A DNA stretch of 64,000 nucleotides from Pinus tabuliformis (GCA_031772625.1 CM062818.1:1683422167-1683486166), one strand, 5' to 3'; positions 42,172 through 53,034 are shown, counted from the first letter of the stretch. Program-made: numbers and translations. The notes: a model not told the origin generated them from the sequence alone.

Positions 42172-44850
42172 ATGCCGGGTGGGTTCATCAGAAGGGAACC
42201 AACTGATTCAACGAAGTTAAGAGAAAATCCTGAGGTGGTGGAGCTCTTCACGCGAGTGCAATGGATATCATTCTGTGACAAATTGCAGGGCTATGACGAC
42301 AAAGTGGCAGAGGAGTTTTTGCAAGCTCTGAGGCCGAAATCCAAAACATTGGCCACCGTTAACTTTAGGGGTTTGAGTCTCAGACTCACCCCACAATTCA
42401 TCAGCCGAGTTACTGAGCTCCCAATGGGATTACCATGGGATAAAGAAGAAAGGAAATTGGGCCAACAGGCTAAGAAAGAATTCTTTCCACCAGAGGAGGA
42501 ATTCTCAGAAGATAAAAATGGGGTTCGTAGAACCAGTTTACTGCCACCGTGGAGTGAAGTTAGCCTGCAGATTATGAAGTACATCACCTGCGAAGGCCGT
42601 TTTAGCATTGTATATGGGTACCATTTTCGGTTACTCGCGGAATTAAGGCATCAGATGGACCTACCTGTAGAAAACAAACTCAGTCTCCCCTACTTTCTAC
42701 TACAGTCTCTGATTGAGTGTGCCACCAAGTTGAAAGAAGGCACACCAGACCAGGTAGCCCACCATGGACTCATCAAACTCCTCGTGGAGGATGCGCTCCA
42801 CACATACAAGGTTTCTCTCTCATGGGAAGCCTTCAGAAATTTGACCAAGGATGGTGATATAAAGATGCTGACCGAAGAGCTCGGTTCATCTAGCAGTGAG
42901 GAGAAAGAATCAGTGCCCGCAGGGAAGAAAGAAAAAGGCCAGAAGACCACGACCACGGAGCAGAAGAAAAAGCAAGAGAAGAAACAAGAGAAAAAAGGTG
43001 CCAAAGAGAAGGATGACACACCCATTTTTACGGCAAGAGAGAAAAGATTGCAAAGCAGAGTGGACAAGGCTGAGAAGGTCCACATCAGCAAAAGTGCCTC
43101 GACAGCAACCGCAACCAAGTCAAAAAGTAAAACTCATGCAGCAAAACAAACCAAAGCGGTGACACCTGTTTCTACAGGAAAACCGAAACAGGCTTCTATA
43201 GGAAGCCCGAAATTAACTGAAAAAGGGCCTTCTACAGGAAGCCCGAAATTAACTAAAACAGGGTCTTCTACAGGAAGCCCTGAAAAAGTGAAACCCAAGG
43301 AGAAGAAAGCTAACATTCTTGCAAGGGAGGCACCAGCTGTGCTGGCCGCCCTCAGCACACCTCCTAAGCCAAAGGAGAAGAGAAAGAGGGAGACTCCTCT
43401 ATATTTTAAAGCTAGAAGAAGTGTGAGAATAAAGACGGGCAAGCCACAACCTCCGTCCAACAGCCCAATCATTATCGAAGATGCCCCTACTTCGCCCAAG
43501 GAAAGGTCCCCCTCGAGGATATCAGTCACCTATGAGAGGGGGAGCCCGAAGAAAACTACTTGGAAAGAAAGGTTAGACCAATTGACTACAAAAGCTCGGC
43601 TACAGGATGCTGAAGATGCTCTACAGGAAACCTTAGCCAGGCTTAAAGAAACTGAGAGAATGGAAAGAGAAGCACCCTTATCACCACCGAGGGAGGGCGA
43701 AGTAGAGCCACCAAAAGAAGTGGAGAAAGAGCATATACCAGAGCCCAGCCCTCAGCCAAGTCTGAGTTCATATTACAACTTTTTAGAGGCTGGCAAAATT
43801 ATACCTCAGAAATTTACTGTGCCGTTGTTTTTTGCATTGGAGGAAGAAAGAGTCCGTACACACATGTGGATGAAAATAGCCAAGTCAAAGGATGTGGTGG
43901 ATATAGGTCCCTTGCAGGAGCAGCTGAAGGAGGCCAGAAGTGAATTATCCATGGCTAAACACGTGGCAAATTGCCAACGAGTGTTCCTACAGGAAGAAAA
44001 CCAAAAGCTGAGATTGCAGCTACAGGAGCTGAGGGCAGGGACAGGTACATCCTCCAAGGACACCACAGTAGAACAGCAAGGCAAGAAGGAACTGAACACC
44101 AATCTTTGGGAGCCAACTACACATCTACAGGAAGCAGAACAGCAAGCACAAATTGAGGTGCAAGCTCTCAGAGAACAGCTGCAGCAGAAAGAGGCACAAT
44201 TGGCCTGCATGGCCAGCTGGGCCATGGATGCTATCCAATGCAGACAGCCGGCCAAATCCTATGGCCTGTACTTGAAAGACCAATGGCTGCAATTTCAAAT
44301 CAATACCTTGGCGCAAAGAGGTATCTCTCAGCTCCAAGACCCGCAGCAATTCACTGAAGTATGCAGTACTAGTTCATCAGAGGATAAGGCCAAATTAGCG
44401 GAGTTCTACCTCCATAATCTGGCCCTGCCTAATGTAGTTTCATGGGATCCCAATACGGCCTTGGGAGATATGCAATTAATGGCATTTGCCTCATGGCTGA
44501 ACCATGAGGACAAAAGAGCAGCAGAAGCCAAAGCGGTCATGAACCGAGAGCTGAATGAGCCATTGCTCATCAGACCAGAACCAGGGGATCCAGTTGCACT
44601 AATCTCGGCACACCAACATTTGTCCACTGACCCTCAAGCTTCATTAAGATATATGGATCAACAGGCCCATGCCATAGCTCATTTTGAGGACATGGAGAGA
44701 CTGTTAGGAGACAACGCTGTCCAAGCATGCACCCGCAGATGGAATACATTGGCCCACAGTCTGAAAATCCGAGAGTACCATACCCCAACTCGGATGAGGG
44801 AAGCTCTGGTACGGGTGGCCCTCTATAAGAAATCCATGCAAAACCTCTAG
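42172..44850 (+). CDS. GypB 892-codon ORF after pol
   Basis: The frame looks whole and starts in good context (CACCATGCC). Residues 1-235 form a compact region: EEFLQALRPKSKT, VNFRGLSLRLTPQFISRV and TELPMGLPW recall the plant-transposon-associated domain of Athila ORF-1 proteins (V-x-E-F-Y-A-N-L...ITPexI...LP). Residues 240-320 are Lys/Glu-rich, 333-370 carry STGSPKLT repeats, 380-450 are basic with Pro, and 460-500 and 575-705 are heptad-like coiled coils rich in LQE. The C-terminal 185 residues are helical with no known match. No signal peptide or membrane segment is seen, so it is not an obvious envelope protein. Basic tracts and coiled coils suggest a nuclear or nucleic-acid-binding oligomer; that is inference. 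Confidence 0.8.
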   Translation: MPGGFIRREPTDSTKLRENPEVVELFTRVQWISFCDKLQGYDDKVAEEFLQALRPKSKTLATVNFRGLSLRLTPQFISRVTELPMGLPWDKEERKLGQQAKKEFFPPEEEFSEDKNGVRRTSLLPPWSEVSLQIMKYITCEGRFSIVYGYHFRLLAELRHQMDLPVENKLSLPYFLLQSLIECATKLKEGTPDQVAHHGLIKLLVEDALHTYKVSLSWEAFRNLTKDGDIKMLTEELGSSSSEEKESVPAGKKEKGQKTTTTEQKKKQEKKQEKKGAKEKDDTPIFTAREKRLQSRVDKAEKVHISKSASTATATKSKSKTHAAKQTKAVTPVSTGKPKQASIGSPKLTEKGPSTGSPKLTKTGSSTGSPEKVKPKEKKANILAREAPAVLAALSTPPKPKEKRKRETPLYFKARRSVRIKTGKPQPPSNSPIIIEDAPTSPKERSPSRISVTYERGSPKKTTWKERLDQLTTKARLQDAEDALQETLARLKETERMEREAPLSPPREGEVEPPKEVEKEHIPEPSPQPSLSSYYNFLEAGKIIPQKFTVPLFFALEEERVRTHMWMKIAKSKDVVDIGPLQEQLKEARSELSMAKHVANCQRVFLQEENQKLRLQLQELRAGTGTSSKDTTVEQQGKKELNTNLWEPTTHLQEAEQQAQIEVQALREQLQQKEAQLACMASWAMDAIQCRQPAKSYGLYLKDQWLQFQINTLAQRGISQLQDPQQFTEVCSTSSSEDKAKLAEFYLHNLALPNVVSWDPNTALGDMQLMAFASWLNHEDKRAAEAKAVMNRELNEPLLIRPEPGDPVALISAHQHLSTDPQASLRYMDQQAHAIAHFEDMERLLGDNAVQACTRRWNTLAHSLKIREYHTPTRMREALVRVALYKKSMQNL

Positions 44851-45072
44851 GTTAGCTGGATTGGCCTTAAGCTAAGCCCACCACTGCTGCTAGGATTGAT
44901 GGAAGGCAGCACAGAGAAAGATGATAATGAACAGTGGGAAGAGGTAAACAGAAGGGTTGGGTTTCATATCAGCAAGGAGGACACTACTACAGAGGCTTGG
45001 GATGTAAGGGTGGCAGTAAAGGCAATGAAGGATGAAGAGTTGGACTAGTTGCTCAAGGATGAGCAAATATTT

Positions 45073-45086
45073 TAGCTGGGGGGTGA
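45073..45086 (+). other. GypB polypurine tract
   Basis: TAGCTGGGGGGTGA lies against the 3' LTR start at 45087. The G-run is the expected plus-strand primer. Confidence 0.7.
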
Positions 45087-47176
45087 TGATGAGCCCCAAA
45101 TTTTGGTAACCTTTTGGGCTCATTTGGCCTACTTACCTTGCTCAACCCTTCATTTTTTATCACTTATGCATCATTTCTTAGTATATTCATGTTATTTGTA
45201 GGAAGGAGGGCATTCATTATGCCTATGTGGCTAATACATGTTTATTTCAGGTTTTTTGACATTAAATGGAGCAAAAACCACGCAGATGGAGGCAAGGAGA
45301 CAACCAAGGTGGCATTGCGGGTTTGTAGGAAGGTTGTCCACAGCCTTGAATGACCTTCCTCGTGATCTCCACCCCAACTCCGAGCTCCAACAGCTATCAC
45401 CACCGAGCTAGAAGGCAGCCAACGGATTCTACAGGAACAACAGTTTACTTTTAGTTGGACAGCCAAGCCCCACTAATTTAGGAGGCCAGCTTGGCCCTCA
45501 TAATGTATAAATATTGAGGCTGTAGCCTTCGATGGGGACTTTTGAACCTTTGTTGTAGATTTTGAATCACGAGCTATAGCTCTGTTTTGCTCTTTGTAAG
45601 CCATTTTTGGCATGTTGTTAGACTTATGATTATGATCTTTTAATAAAAGGCAGGCAGATTTGAGTTCAATTCTGAGTTCTTAGAGGAGCTATAGCTCTCA
45701 GGTTTGGGCCCAACCTAAGAGCAATAGGCCTCCTTTCTTTGTATTGTTACTTGTCTTTCCTTTCAGCATTTCATTTCTTTGCCTTGACATGCATTTGGAA
45801 AACACAGTCTGCTGATTCGAATTTCTTGATGTGATTAAGTAGGTTAGTTTTATGGATAAAGTGCTTTCAGCAGTTTAGATTAGAGTAGGAGGATTAGAAT
45901 TCATCAGAGTTCCAAGAAAAGGTTGATCGTACACTCACTTCCACCTCTGTTTAGAGATTGGGAGTGTAGACCGTGCCAACCACCAAAAAACGCAGTTTTA
46001 CATGTTCATGCAAGATTTAAAGTAATATTTCCATTGGTAGAAGTGTCCATGCATTTAGATCTTGAGCAATAACTCGTTGTTTCAGCACCATGCACGATTT
46101 CTCTCTTAACTTACATCGTTGTTCTTTGGTTTCTAATAAAACAGTTAGAATAGGTTGATGAATTCTCGGTTTTGTGCAAGACAGAGGTGATTTGTTTCAT
46201 TTACACTGCGCAACACCACTCTATCACTTCCTTATCCTTCTCAGCCGTGCCTAAGCCATCTCCTTACCTCCCAGCTAGATCATTCGCCCACCACCTCTTC
46301 TATTATCCACGTTGTTTTATCTTTTCGGCCTTCCATTGCCTCTACCCTTCTATCGACCAACCAACTTTACACACCCCCTCTCCATCTCATCTCTCTGTTC
46401 ATAAGCCATCACAAGCTCCCCTCTCATCCTACCTATCCACCCATACAGCTCATTCACTCCTCCATCACCCAAACCTCCGATTGCAAAACATCCTATAGAA
46501 GTTAGCAGACTTCCTGTAGAAATCCCGAGCTTCCTGTAGGATCCCCTGCAGACATCCTGTAGAAGCTTGCAACCACGGTTGCCAGGCATCTGAACGTTGT
46601 GAACTTCCGTGGAATGATGTTAGGGATCCCCGGGAACCTCTCAGAGTCCTCCTGACCTTTCCCAAGCCTTCCTCCCCTTGAACTACCCCTGCACAGTCAA
46701 AGACCCAGTAAGAAGCACAACCATAATCACTCCAACCACTTGAGCAAAAATATAAAAACATGTTCTCTTCAGATGAAAGTAGTTTAGACTCATGCATCTC
46801 ATCTCATTTGAAGTAATGGCATCATTTTTAGAAGTTGCATTCCCACCATTGCATCGTAAGGATTAAGCTGGTCAAATTAGGGTTTACTAGGGTTTCCATG
46901 TTTTGTTGGCTTTCAGTTCATTCTTGCAAAGTAGGTTAATTTCCTTTGAGATAGCTTTCGTTCATCACTTAAAAAGCTTCTTCTAAGAACATATAGAAGT
47001 TGGCTTGAGCCCTAGCGGACTTGTGCCAGCTGACCTAGTGACAACTGCGACAAGAGCTAGTACTTGTGCATACAGCACCGTCGCTTCCAAGTTTGTTACG
47101 AACTATCGGGTTGATAAAATTAGAGAAGGAAGCTCCAGGAGTTGTAGCATTATTGCTACAATACTGGAGCCCACCA
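45087..47176 (+). repeat. GypB 3' LTR
   Basis: A 2090-bp copy of 31181-33267, about 2% different by eye. It contains the TATA box at 45506-45513 and four exact CTACAGGA/TCCTGTAG cores (45427-45437, 46511-46521, 46531-46541, 46555-46564). It ends in GCCCACCA and is followed by GTAGG (47177-47181). Confidence 0.92.
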
Positions 47177-48402
47177 GTAGGGAGCTTCACATAAGGTTGC
47201 CTCAAAATAATTTGATAAAATATCTTGCCGAAGGAAGATAATGAGATAAAATACCAACAAAATGGTGGATATTTATTAACCTTTATCCATTGACTTGAGT
47301 TAAGATAAAGAAAAATAACTTACTTGATTTATCATGCATCCATCAAAATTCACAAATAATCATCCACAAAAAGAAGTCTATCCACATCAGTAAGACTTTC
47401 ATCATCAGTATCTACCAATATCCTTCAAGAAAGAGAACTATACACATGAACATAAACTGCTCAAGAAGTCGTTTAGCTCATCCATCTGCAGCCAAAATTA
47501 AGAAACAAGAGAAATTTTTGAAATTTTAGACTTTCAAAGGGATTTCTCTCACCATTAGAGGATGTGCACCTCTATTTAATATTTATAGAGGAGATGCTTA
47601 GCTTCCCTTACATTAAAATTTTAATTTTCTAGGCGAAATGCTCCTAATCGAGCCCATGGGGTGACAAAAGGCCCTATTCTTCAATTAATTAATCTAAAAT
47701 ACATAATTTGATCGACATTCATGCCACATGTACAAAGAAAAGGGGCACAAGCCCTCTAAAAGTGATCCATCTCCGTAAATGAGGGGAAAGCATTAGCCAT
47801 TAGCACAACATATAGCCTCTAAAGGCTCACCCTTCAACACTTGAAAAAGTCTTCCTCTTGCCACCAAAATCCTCTAGGCTTCCTCAAATGTGGGTGCATA
47901 AGCCCCCAAAATATCCAATGCATCATCTAGAAGGGTTTCCAAAAGGAATGCTTCCTTTCACTTAAAAGGAATGGTTCCTTTCAATTTATTGTACAAGTAG
48001 AATCCCAAGTCTTCATTATGTGTTGTTTCAAGATGAAATGTCAAAGCCTCCAAGAGATGCACCATGCCAATCTTCCATCATTTATCGAAATAAACCCTCT
48101 AAAGGATGGATAAGCCCCTTGATATGATAAATAAAACCTTCCAAAGAGGTTTCCCTTAAACCAATACGAATATCCAAACCTATAGATGTCCCTTAAACCA
48201 ATATAAATATCCAAACCTATAGAGGTCCCTTAAACCAATATGGATATCCAAACCTATAGAGGTTGGCTCTAATCAAATTGCCCAGAATGTCCAACTCTAA
48301 AGGTCAACTTGGATTAATTTTACTTCAGATATTACACCTTAAGTCGACCCTGTAATACCATTGCATTTTACGGGTTGGCGGCCTCATATTGTTTTTCCAA
48401 CA
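47177..48402 (-). repeat. X-a 5' LTR, outer part
   Basis: The LTR of X-a continues here after GypB. It shares text with the X-b LTR, for instance TGTGCACCTCT, TTTATAGAG, CTTCCCT, TTAATTTTCTA and GCCACATGTACAAA (47561-47740 versus 56150-56320). It ends TTTTTCCAACA near 48402, giving a minus-strand start TGTTGGAAAA. Total LTR length would be about 1.9 kb. Confidence 0.5.
48153..48263. repeat. 37-bp tandem repeat, three units
   Basis: Units starting CCCTTAAACCAATA at 48153, 48190 and 48227, each ending CCAAACCTATAGAGG or a close variant. It lies inside the X-a LTR. Confidence 0.85.
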
Positions 48403-49396
48403 TTTATGTGTGTGTGTGTGTGTCTTTATATATAAAATGTCTTATCTTAAAAGTCATTCAATTATTTAGTGTGTTGGGCATTCTATTATAGTCAGGTTGC
48501 ACCCTCTATAATTTTTATGTTATGATACAAGCAATTTAGGGTGTTGGTTTTTTAGTTTTACCTCTATAAAGCAAGCGTTGATTCCAAACTTGTTGGTGAT
48601 GCATCATTGAATCAATCCTTTGATGGTGTCCAATCCATTGGCTACTTATCAGGTCTAAAACAATGCATGCAACCCTTTTCATTTATTATTTGAAGGTGGA
48701 AAATTTTGTGAATAATGTACAAGATAGTTGCTATTTGCTTGTGTTTCTTTTTGCTTGTTTTATTTGAGCCTTTCCATTCTTTGTTGTGCCACTTGTTTGC
48801 AAAATTTCAAGATGTTGTGGAGTTATGTTCTTTCTATCTTCTCCATGCTCCCACTCTAAAAGACTTAATGAGCCTTAACCTAGCGTAAGGGGCTCTTTGA
48901 ACTTCATCCCAAGGATCTTCCACTAATAATAAGATTTTTCTACTATGTTATGATGTTGAAGAATTTGAGGAGTTTAAATACTCTAAGCTATATGGTGTCT
49001 ATGTTGTTCCTAATGACGAACCATTTCTAGTAGTGGGAATGAGTTTGATGAGTAATCATGTTGATCAATGATTTTTAGTAGGCTAATGATGATCCATTTC
49101 TAGTACTGGGAATGAGTTTGATGAGTAATCATGTTGATCAATGATTTGTAGTAGGCTGATGATGATCCATTTCTAGTAGTGGGAATGAGTTTGATGAGTA
49201 ATCATGTTGATCAATGATTTGTAGCCTAGTGACCCAATATCTTCTAGCATGGTTTTTAGATTGTAAAGGCCATTTAGATGCTCATTAATTATGTATTTTG
49301 TTGCTAATATGTTACATTTTGTGTCATTTTGATATATTCACCCTTACATCATATGTAGATGAGAAAACCTTGCATATTTTGTCTCTAATCTTTTGG

Positions 49397-49399
<3 letters not shown>
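48403..49399 (+). other. Unassigned DNA with a coding-like shred
   Basis: A short (TG)n run is at 48408-48423. Around 48944-49060 the plus strand has a coding-like stretch (EEFEEFKYSKLYGVYVVPND) that I cannot assign. A 73-bp tandem repeat follows. No gene is supported. Confidence 0.5.
49015..49226. repeat. 73-bp tandem repeat, about three units
   Basis: CCATTTCTAGTA starts at 49021, 49094 and 49167, and each unit runs through GGGAATGAGTTTGATGAG and GTTGATCAATGATTT. Units differ at only a few bases, so the expansion is recent. The first unit overlaps the end of the coding-like stretch. Confidence 0.9.

Positions 49400-49493
<94 letters not shown>
49400..49493. repeat. (TC)n(TA)n compound microsatellite
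   Basis: About 22 TC units followed without a gap by about 24 TA units. It borders a hAT terminus on its right. Confidence 0.95.
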
Positions 49494-49495
<2 letters not shown>

Positions 49496-49625
49496 CCGTT
49501 AAAAAATAGTAATTTTGTACTTTTTTTAAAACTAGTTCATTGAATTTGGTTTGATCAGGTTCTAGTTCGAAACCTAGTTTGATAGGTGGTAGGTTCAAAG
49601 ACAAGTTTTGGTTTTTAAAATATTG
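49494..49625 (-). mobile_element. hAT terminus of the N1/N2 family
   Basis: Read on the minus strand from 49625 it begins CAATATTTTAAAAACC, which matches the hAT-N1 left end at 15 of 16 bases. It continues with GGTTTCGAACTAGAACC where N1 has GGTTTCGAACCGGAACC, and reaches an AT-rich stretch like that in N1. The rest of the element is absent; its place is taken by the microsatellite. Confidence 0.7.
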
Positions 49626-49712
49626 GGAAAATCTCCTCATTCTAAGGATAATATCCAGTGTAAGTTGGATTTTGAAGAAGCTTAAGGCTTTATCAACACA
49701 AAGGTCAAGGAT

Positions 49713-50656
49713 GTTATGACAATATGCTCATTCATAGCTTAACATGTCACTTGCATGAATTGAACCTAGGTGGGGTGGGGGGAGGGGGAGTAGGAGGAGA
49801 TATAATCCTTCTCACGACAACTGACGGTAGACCCAATTAATTGTAAGGAGAAAATATATCAAAGTGACTTAGCAATATAGGCAAGTCAAATTAGCAAAGA
49901 CAAAATATAGTTGTAACTAACAATTAACTTAAACATTAGATGGTTGAAATTCAAGTCTGAAATTTATACAAGGATTAGATAGTGAAAAACTTCATTAATA
50001 TACATGAGATGAAGTTGTTGTACATACCAAGCATCATTCCAAGGCTACTACAATGCACTAGGACTTCAAGATTGTAGATAGGAGTTCAAACAAGTCCTTA
50101 AAACTAAGATGTCTTCTTCTCTTCTTCACAAAAACCTAATCAAAAACCTTGAAGGGATGAAACCTTATTTCCCTAGATTACTGGATGCTTCAAGAAGATC
50201 ACAAAGCCCTAGTGACTCCAAGCGAGAGAGAGACCAAGTACAAATGAATAGGTTAGAGAGGAGATGACTAGTGTGTTCCTCCTCTAGATCACATTTCTAC
50301 ACAAAAGTGAAATAGGAGTGAGCACAATGTCATTTCCAACATCTCCCCTTCTTCACAAGGGCAATCTCCAATGAAGAGGTCTTCCTCCCATGTATAAGTT
50401 GTTGTAGGGTTTCATTGTGAACCCTATCGAACCACTCCAAGAAGACAAGTACAAAGAGAAGCGTATAATGATGATACCGATGAAAGGAATCTCCCATTCC
50501 TCTACATCTATGGGAGGTAAGGGAGGCCAACAATACAATGTGGTCCAAGCCTTTACAAGGAACTTACAATAAACACTCGTAGGCCAACAAAAATGAAGTT
50601 CTCCACTCCAATGGTAAATATGTGACTCTTCAAGGTGATGTACACAATAAGGTCCT
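49713..50656 (-). mobile_element. Copia-like 3' end (LTR plus short internal piece)
   Basis: On the minus strand a purine tract GAAGAAGGGGAGA (50342-50354) precedes an LTR start TGTTGGAAATGACATTG at 50341, the usual copia 3' junction. The LTR runs toward about 49713; that end is estimated. Bases 50355-50656 are internal DNA without a recognised domain. The X-b LTR starts at 50657. Confidence 0.5.
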
Positions 50657-52060
50657 TGTTACCGCAAAATGTAGCAACCTAGTGCTAGGTCTCACTAGAT
50701 CTCTAGAAACAATTGGATCCACTTCCATTGTCACCTCAGGATGTGGGCAAATGTTTTCACCACAAGGGAGGCTTCTACAATAGACTTTGGAGATTAAGTA
50801 ACCTAATGATTCCTAGGCTAAATACCTCTTGAGAAACCAAGATGTGGATATATTAGGGTTGATTTCTCTTTCATGATAATTACTTGTGAGTGTTCATTGG
50901 ACTTTATTATTATGTTATGTTCTTCTTCATCAAGCAATTACCAAAATGTACATGAATATCACAAAGAAACAAAAGAACACAAGATGTAGGCTCTCCAAGC
51001 CAGGGCCAAAACCCCACAAAGGGGAAAACCCAGAAAATTTCTCTTCTTATAGAATCATATCAAAGTGAGATATCCAAGACCCAAGACCAAGACCAAAACC
51101 TCCACAAATGCCCCAACTTATCCCTCCTTCAATCCTTCTTCTTGCTGGTCAAAGTCAACAAAGTCAATGCTGGTCAAATATCTGAATTCTGGCCAATCCC
51201 TGAAATTTCGGCCTCCCTGAAATATTGGCCCTGTAATTTTGGGGCTGTAATACTATAGAAGCTGCCTCAGAAACTCGCATGTGTGGACAAAAAATGAACT
51301 TTCTCTCCTTTTTCTTCTCTCTTTCTCCTTTTACTTTGCTGAAATTCTCCTTCTTCTGCACAAAAATCGAAGTGGATGATGGATGATCAAATGAGGTCGA
51401 AGTCTCTTATATATATAGCTGTCCAGATGGCCAAATGGGTGCCTCTTGTAGGGCCAACTTGGTCTTGTGGGGACAATTTTATTCAATAGAAGTTTTTCTC
51501 TTTTTCTTACAAAGAGTCCAAATGGACTTTAACTCAATAACATTTTCTTCTTGACTCAAATGACCCTAAGAGCATGAAGAACATGCTTTGACTAGGAAAT
51601 AATAATCAAAATAATAATTTTTCTTTTTCTTCTTTTTGCTTTTTCATGAATACATAATGATATAAGTACAATGATAATTATGAAGACCAAACCTAGTTAC
51701 ATTTTTCAACAATACCCTCCGAGGATCCTGCTATATAGACACCCTAGAGTAATAGTCAATAATGTATGGATTAGGGTGAAATGAAGTAGAAAGGTCAAAG
51801 AACCAATGGCTCAAGATAGGACTTGGAGATGTTCAAACAGATTTCCAAACACATGCTACTTAAAATTTAATGATCTACAAAAAGGCATCGAGCGATGAAG
51901 AATAGATGATCAGTGCCTTGGCACCACTTGGGGATCTACGGTCCTCTAGGGAGTCCACGAGAATCCCAAAATCTCACCAAGAAAAATCAGAAAGCCAATG
52001 CGAGTAAATTTTCATCTCTAGGGAACAATTTACTTCACCTTTGTGCTTACTGTTGAAAAT
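50657..52060 (-). repeat. X-b 3' LTR, interrupted by a solo copia LTR
   Basis: Starts TGTTACCGCAAAATGTAGC; the inner limit near 52060 is estimated because similarity to the other LTR fades after about 51920. The copia LTR at 50827-51711 sits inside it. Confidence 0.5.
50827..51711 (-). repeat. Solo copia LTR of the CopA/CopB family
   Basis: 885 bp ending, on the plus strand, in GTTACATTTTTCAACA (minus start TGTTGAAAAATGTAAC). ATACC stands on both sides (50822-50826 and 51712-51716). Comparison with the uninterrupted X-b 5' LTR (near 55480-55515) shows the same flanking text joined, which confirms the insertion point. No element interior is attached, so recombination between LTRs removed the rest. 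Confidence 0.8.
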
Positions 52061-53034
52061 GGTGCCACGTCGAATTATGAGTGTATATAGGCTGGGGTCT
52101 TAGTCAAACATGTATCTTCATAATTTCATTCATTTATAAGATATCCATTATACTAGTGTCAAAAGTTTCCCATAGACCAGCCTTGGGAATATTTATTTCT
52201 TTCTCTGATTCAAATATGTTTTGTCTTCAGTCTCACATAAACTGTTCGAGAGATGTTTACGTAATAAATATCTAGTGCCATCAAACAATTTTTATTCAAC
52301 CATGGTTTATTCACCTTTTGAAGTTTGCAATCAGGGATGACCTTGAACAATATGTTTGTAAATTTGCAATATTTACAACAAATGTTCTTTGGTATAACCC
52401 GAACCTATGGTTAAAATGCCAAACAAGTGTACCTGGTTGACAACAAAATTTGAATCCTTCTTTGCCAGGCACTTCACTATCATATCTTTTCCCGCATCAC
52501 ATGCATCCTTCACTTGGTATTTGCAGATAGAGAAAATATCTTTTCCAACAAATTTTAGACTCTCATAATGCTAATCTTCATTGGCCGATTTTACTTCGTT
52601 TGAAACACATATTTTTTTCTTTTACAAGTATATCATTAGGGTCATCCAAAAGCAGTTCATACCATGCCTTGTTAGAGTTATAGTCCTGAAAGGGCATTGT
52701 CGTTGAATCTGCGTTACCTTCATCTGTGGCGCTTAGATTCTCTTGAAAAGTGTTAAATGGGATTAACATCAACGTCCTCTGGAACATAATCATCAGGACC
52801 ACTGTCATCATTTTCCGTTTGGCCAAGGTAGTCCTATCCTTTCTCCTCATGCTCCCGCGGTATATCATTTTCATAGCTATCATCATCTTGTTTAACAACT
52901 ACATAAGTCAACTCTGATGTGATATCCTCAATGGTGGCTTTATCTTCGAACTTTTGCAAATTCATACAGTATTCAGTTTCTTGGCAATTTTCATCTTCCT
53001 CATCATACTGAGGATCATCATCAAACATTGGCAA
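52061..53034 (-). pseudogene. X-b 3' interior with acidic frames
   Basis: Minus-strand frames at 52578-52898 and 52834-53034 are rich in Asp and Glu (MPMFDDDPQYDEEDENCQET) and overlap in different phases. They look like the tail of the acidic spacer that follows gag. Bases 52061-52560 show nothing I can assign. Confidence 0.4.

Larger units (their letters stand above)
31181..47176 (+). mobile_element. GypB: full-length Ty3/gypsy element, Athila/Tat-like, with extra 3' ORF
   Basis: A 15,996-bp element with LTRs of 2087 and 2090 bp, target duplication GTAGG (31176-31180, 47177-47181), primer site at 33274-33291 and polypurine tract just before 45087. Order on the plus strand: LTR, leader, gag, protease, reverse transcriptase, RNase H, integrase, non-coding stretch, 892-codon ORF, LTR. 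The Asp-tRNA-type primer site and a large ORF after pol point to the Athila side of the Tat/Athila clade. A hAT element interrupts the polymerase. The LTRs differ at about 2% by eye. The pol part has a few breaks besides the insertion; the 3' ORF looks whole. Confidence 0.92.

Noticed and set aside
49298-49640. Frames of Ser-Leu or Arg-Glu and Tyr-Ile repeats on both strands
   Set aside because: They are translations of the (TC)n(TA)n microsatellite.
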